From Methylotenera sp. (GTDB lineage Bacteria; Pseudomonadota; Gammaproteobacteria; Burkholderiales; Methylophilaceae), in contig NZ_JAURYU010000047.1 in NCBI RefSeq assembly GCF_030653755.1, positions 1-56,372 of the forward strand: a DNA stretch of 56,372 bases, written 5' to 3'. A program made the position numbers and the translations under genes. The notes below the pieces were generated by a model that had not been told where the DNA came from, did no database searches, and worked only from the letters and a program-made list of their open reading frames with translations. Shown in pieces: positions 53,933 through 56,372 of the stretch. Position 1 is the stretch's first letter. Each line of letters opens with the position of its first letter.

Positions 53933-54406
53933 ATGAAATTATTAGGGTCACTACTTGCAGGGCTTTGCTTGTTAAGCTTAAGCGCCTGCCAAGCTGAACA
54001 AAATCAGCCAACATCAAATAAATCAACAGTAAAGGAAGCAAAAGCGATGACAGAACAAGTGAAAGAGTTACAAAAGATTGATACATTGGTTGGTGATGGC
54101 CGTGAGGCTGAGCCTGGATTTAATGTCACTGTGCATTACACAGGTTGGTTGTACGACCCATCTGCTGCAGAAGGTAAAGGCAAAAAGTTTGACAGCAGTG
54201 TAGACCGTAAAGAGCCGTTTGTGTTTTTCTTAGGCGGCGGCCAAGTGATTCAGGGTTGGGACGAAGGTTTTGCAGGCATGAAAATCGGTGGTAAACGTAC
54301 ATTGATTATCCCTTCAGAGATGGGCTACGGCGCACGCGGTGCTGGCGGTGTGATTCCTCCTAATGCGGACTTGATTTTTGATGTGGAATTATTAGGCGTT
54401 AAATAA
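53933..54406 (+). CDS. FKBP-type peptidyl-prolyl isomerase lipoprotein
   Basis: A 157-residue lipoprotein precursor: signal peptide with lipobox 'LSAC' (Cys19), a Ser/Gln/Lys-rich linker (about 20-50) and one FKBP domain: 'FNVTVHYTGWLYDP', 'KKFDSSVDRKEPFVFFLGGGQVIQGWDEGFAGMKIGG' and 'GVIPPNADLIFDVELLGVK'. It would fold proteins at the periplasmic side of a membrane. It stands 102 bases after dacB. Confidence 0.92.
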   Translation: MKLLGSLLAGLCLLSLSACQAEQNQPTSNKSTVKEAKAMTEQVKELQKIDTLVGDGREAEPGFNVTVHYTGWLYDPSAAEGKGKKFDSSVDRKEPFVFFLGGGQVIQGWDEGFAGMKIGGKRTLIIPSEMGYGARGAGGVIPPNADLIFDVELLGVK

Positions 54407-54513
54407 CTCATTAATAGTTTTCATGGTTAGCATCTAATGGCCTGTCTACTGTGTGCTATTGCACATTATTTGCTAACAACGATTGATTGACCTCACTGTA
54501 CGAGAGATGGAAC

Positions 54514-54942
54514 ATGAAAGTTAGAATTAAGTGGATTGACGGTGTAAGTTTTGTGGGCGAGTCAGAGACTGGTCATGCAGTTGTGCTAGATGGTGCGCCT
54601 GAAAACGGAGGCCGTAACATTGGCATGCGCCCGATGGAAATGCTGTTAATCGGCATGGGTGGTTGCACTTCATTTGACGTGGTCGCGATTCTGAAAAAAG
54701 CACGTCAGCCTATTGTTGATTGTGTTGCAGAAATTGACGCAACGCGCGCTGATGAAATTCCCAAAGTGTTTACAAAAATTCATGTGCATTTTGTGATTAC
54801 TGGCGATAATTTAAACGCAGTACAAGTGGAGCGAGCCGTTAAATTATCGGCTGAGAAATATTGTTCAGCCTCTATTATGTTGAGTAAAAGTGTAGAAATC
54901 ACACATGATTTTGAGATTAAGCCATTGACTATAGCGGCTTAA
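54514..54942 (+). CDS. OsmC-family peroxiredoxin-like protein (YhfA-like)
   Basis: A 142-residue protein of the OsmC/Ohr superfamily, with the two conserved Cys in 'GMGGCTSFDVVAIL' (about Cys47) and 'KYCSASIML' (about Cys113). The length and 'MRPMEMLLIGMGGC' fit the YhfA branch, which includes uncharacterised stress proteins; others reduce organic peroxides. The ATG at 54514 is chosen, with an upstream in-frame TTG lacking similarity. Confidence 0.9.
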   Translation: MKVRIKWIDGVSFVGESETGHAVVLDGAPENGGRNIGMRPMEMLLIGMGGCTSFDVVAILKKARQPIVDCVAEIDATRADEIPKVFTKIHVHFVITGDNLNAVQVERAVKLSAEKYCSASIMLSKSVEITHDFEIKPLTIAA

Positions 54943-55010
54943 GGTTTGTTGGTTTATGCTACATCGTAATTGCGCCCTTGCGCAGTTGTGAAAATACTTG
55001 TTCAATTGTT

Positions 55011-55042
55011 AAAAAAGGGGCTGATATTTCAGCCCCTTTTTT
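55011..55042 (+). terminator. Rho-independent terminator
   Basis: AAAAAAGGGGCTGA (55011-55024) pairs with TCAGCCCCTTTTTT (55029-55042) around the loop TATT. It is symmetrical, so it can serve both the OsmC gene and the convergent LysR gene. Confidence 0.9.
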
Positions 55043-55079
55043 AACTATATTTACTTATGCGTTGCTAATCTCAATCAGA

Positions 55080-55970
55080 TTATATTCTTTCAGCGCTGGT
55101 GTAGTGCTTGATCAGGTCAGAGACTAAGTGATTAGTTAAATGTTTTTTTACGGTCACGACATAAAAGTTCTCATATATATTAGGCAGGGTCATGTATGAC
55201 GTTAAACTGCCAGCAGAAATCTCATCTTTCACGACTACGTCTGGCATGACAGCTAGAGCCTTACTGTCTCTGGCAAGCAATCTGAGCATCGCCATATCAT
55301 CTGCCTCACCTACGATATTGGGCTGAAATTGATGTTGTGCGCAGAATCCGTCAAATGCTGATCGGGTAGGGGTCCCTGATGTCGGTAATATCCAATCAAC
55401 GGACTTATAGTTTTGATTAAACTGTTGACTAAGTTGAAGCCCAGATTGCCCAATGACGCAGATAGGTTGCTGCACAAGTAACTGGCATTGCCACATTTGC
55501 TTATTTGTACCTCTAACCTCAATATTGGTGAGTGCTAAATCAAACTGATGATTTGCTAGGTCATTTAATAAGTTTGTTTGCCCCCGTGCGGCAATATTTA
55601 ATTTAACTTTTGGGTTATTCATCAGCGGATTGATAAAGTCTTCAACAAAGTTACGAGACATGGTTGATAGCATGCCGATTCTAAGTACCTGACTTTCTGA
55701 TGGTAGCCCTTTTTTAAGCAGCGCCTCCAACTCATCGCCAATATTAAATATTGATTCAGCATATGAAAAAGTAATATTACCTGTGTCTGTTAGGATTAGC
55801 TTTCGATTTTGTCTTGTAAATAGCTGCTTGCCCACACTCTCTTCTAACTGCCTAATTTGAACAGATAAGGCAGATTGAGAGACATGCAATATTTCAGCTG
55901 CTTTGGTTAGATTCCCAATTTTAGCGACATGCCAGAAGTAATTTAAGTGATGGTAGTTAAGCTTGGACAT
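55080..55970 (-). CDS. LysR-family regulator (NhaR-like)
   Basis: A 296-residue activator. An N-terminal winged helix 'LNYHHLNYFWHVAKIGNLTKAAEILHVSQSALSVQIRQLEESVG' (4-47) starts it, followed by a two-lobed effector domain (about 90-296). 'YHHLNYFW' is typical of the NhaR-like branch. It is divergent from the SbtA-like gene, 120 bases away, and a dyad between them is a likely binding site, so it probably controls that transporter and itself. The effector is not known. Confidence 0.92.
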   Translation of the reverse strand: MSKLNYHHLNYFWHVAKIGNLTKAAEILHVSQSALSVQIRQLEESVGKQLFTRQNRKLILTDTGNITFSYAESIFNIGDELEALLKKGLPSESQVLRIGMLSTMSRNFVEDFINPLMNNPKVKLNIAARGQTNLLNDLANHQFDLALTNIEVRGTNKQMWQCQLLVQQPICVIGQSGLQLSQQFNQNYKSVDWILPTSGTPTRSAFDGFCAQHQFQPNIVGEADDMAMLRLLARDSKALAVMPDVVVKDEISAGSLTSYMTLPNIYENFYVVTVKKHLTNHLVSDLIKHYTSAERI

Positions 55971-56010
55971 TGATAATTAAGTAAAATTTATAAGGTTCTA
56001 TTTTAAAGAA

Positions 56011-56043
56011 TGTTCTAATATAAAAAATATATTATACAGAACA
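56011..56043. promoter_or_regulatory. Dyad in the LysR/SbtA-like divergent gap
   Basis: TGTTCT (56011-56016) and AGAACA (56038-56043) flank an AT-rich centre with ATATA and TATAT. Long dyads in the gap between a LysR gene and its target are typical binding sites for such regulators. Confidence 0.5.
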
Positions 56044-56090
56044 ATTAATGTGGGTGAGAATAGCCATCATCTTCTAACAGGAATCCACAA

Positions 56091-56372
56091 TTGAATAGCT
56101 TTCAAAGCTTATTAACTCCATCAATCATGTTTTTTGCGCTAGGTTTTATAGCGCAATTAATTAAATCTGATTTAAAGTTACCAGTAGAACTCACGAAGTC
56201 TATCACTATCTATCTTTTACTTAGTGTAGGGATACACTGCGGTATAGAGCTATCGCATACGACTTTTTTTGATGCAGTACCCTCAATATTGACGGCAATA
56301 ATGCTTGGTGTTTCATTGCCGATTATTGCTTATTTTATTATTAATAGAATTGGAAAAATTGACCATTTAAAT
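56091..56372 (+). CDS. SbtA-like sodium-dependent bicarbonate transporter, partial
   Basis: The first 94 residues of an inner-membrane protein cut by the window edge. It begins with TTG at 56091, with AGGA about eight bases upstream. 'LLTPSIMFFALGFIAQLIKSDLKLPVELTKSITIYLLLSVGIHCGIEL' (6-53) matches the first helices of the SbtA (DUF897) family, which takes up bicarbonate with Na+ in cyanobacteria and is also widespread in proteobacteria. Up to three membrane segments are visible. A bicarbonate role here is inferred from the family. Confidence 0.85.
   Translation, partial: MNSFQSLLTPSIMFFALGFIAQLIKSDLKLPVELTKSITIYLLLSVGIHCGIELSHTTFFDAVPSILTAIMLGVSLPIIAYFIINRIGKIDHLN

Overview
The window looks like the chromosome of a betaproteobacterium, most likely a methylotroph of the Methylophilaceae (Methylotenera-like). 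This is inferred from protein character and gene order (dusB-fis-purH-purD-hemF, a DUF2782 gene beside thrB, a BPSS1780-type membrane protein, a one-locus groES-groEL with a CIRCE operator). It is not based on any database search. No rRNA, tRNA or CRISPR array was seen.

Left end (1-1975) is accessory DNA of phage character: a Mu Com-like zinc-finger protein, a gp49-like phage protein and a D12-class adenine methyltransferase whose ribosome binding site sits in a small hairpin. Next (about 2128-7176) is a chromosomal integron. An integron integrase gene reads rightward from 6178. To its left lie nine gene cassettes, all on the minus strand and each followed by an attC site, several of them identical. 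The cassette proteins include a HEPN-type protein with an RxxxxH motif, a SUKH/SMI1-type protein, three zinc-ribbon proteins and several unknowns. The outermost attC is cut short exactly at an internal core-like heptamer. Right of the integrase come a structured inverted repeat and an AbrB/Doc toxin-antitoxin pair whose Fic motif has Arg where the catalytic His should be.

The rest is mainly core metabolism. 8-11.5 kb: ilvD, a hexose-6-phosphate mutarotase and a small cytochrome c. 11.6-21.1 kb (minus strand): two sodium symporters, an M18 aminopeptidase, hemF, purD, purH, fis, dusB. 21.4-31 kb: an MFS transporter, a CinA-like protein, polA (with a REP-like repeat read in frame in its linker), a LOG-family protein, a DUF2782 protein, thrB and a BPSS1780 protein, then a mosaic of REP-like repeats. 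31-41 kb: uvrD, a candidate small RNA with a strong terminator, a DOPA-dioxygenase-like enzyme, a pirin, an unknown polytopic membrane protein, a cupin, a FadL-type porin, an esterase and an FKBP.

41.4-42.7 kb holds an AT-rich pair of unknown genes that abut with no gap, probably a small accessory module. A 50-bp perfect palindrome separates it from groEL. groES/groEL carry a CIRCE element. 45-56 kb: an aldo-keto reductase, a YjdM protein, a membrane diguanylate cyclase, rlhA, a second toxin-antitoxin pair (RHH/ParE) with an operator over its -10 box, bioA, dacB, an FKBP lipoprotein, an OsmC protein, and a LysR regulator divergent from the start of an SbtA-like bicarbonate transporter that runs off the right edge.
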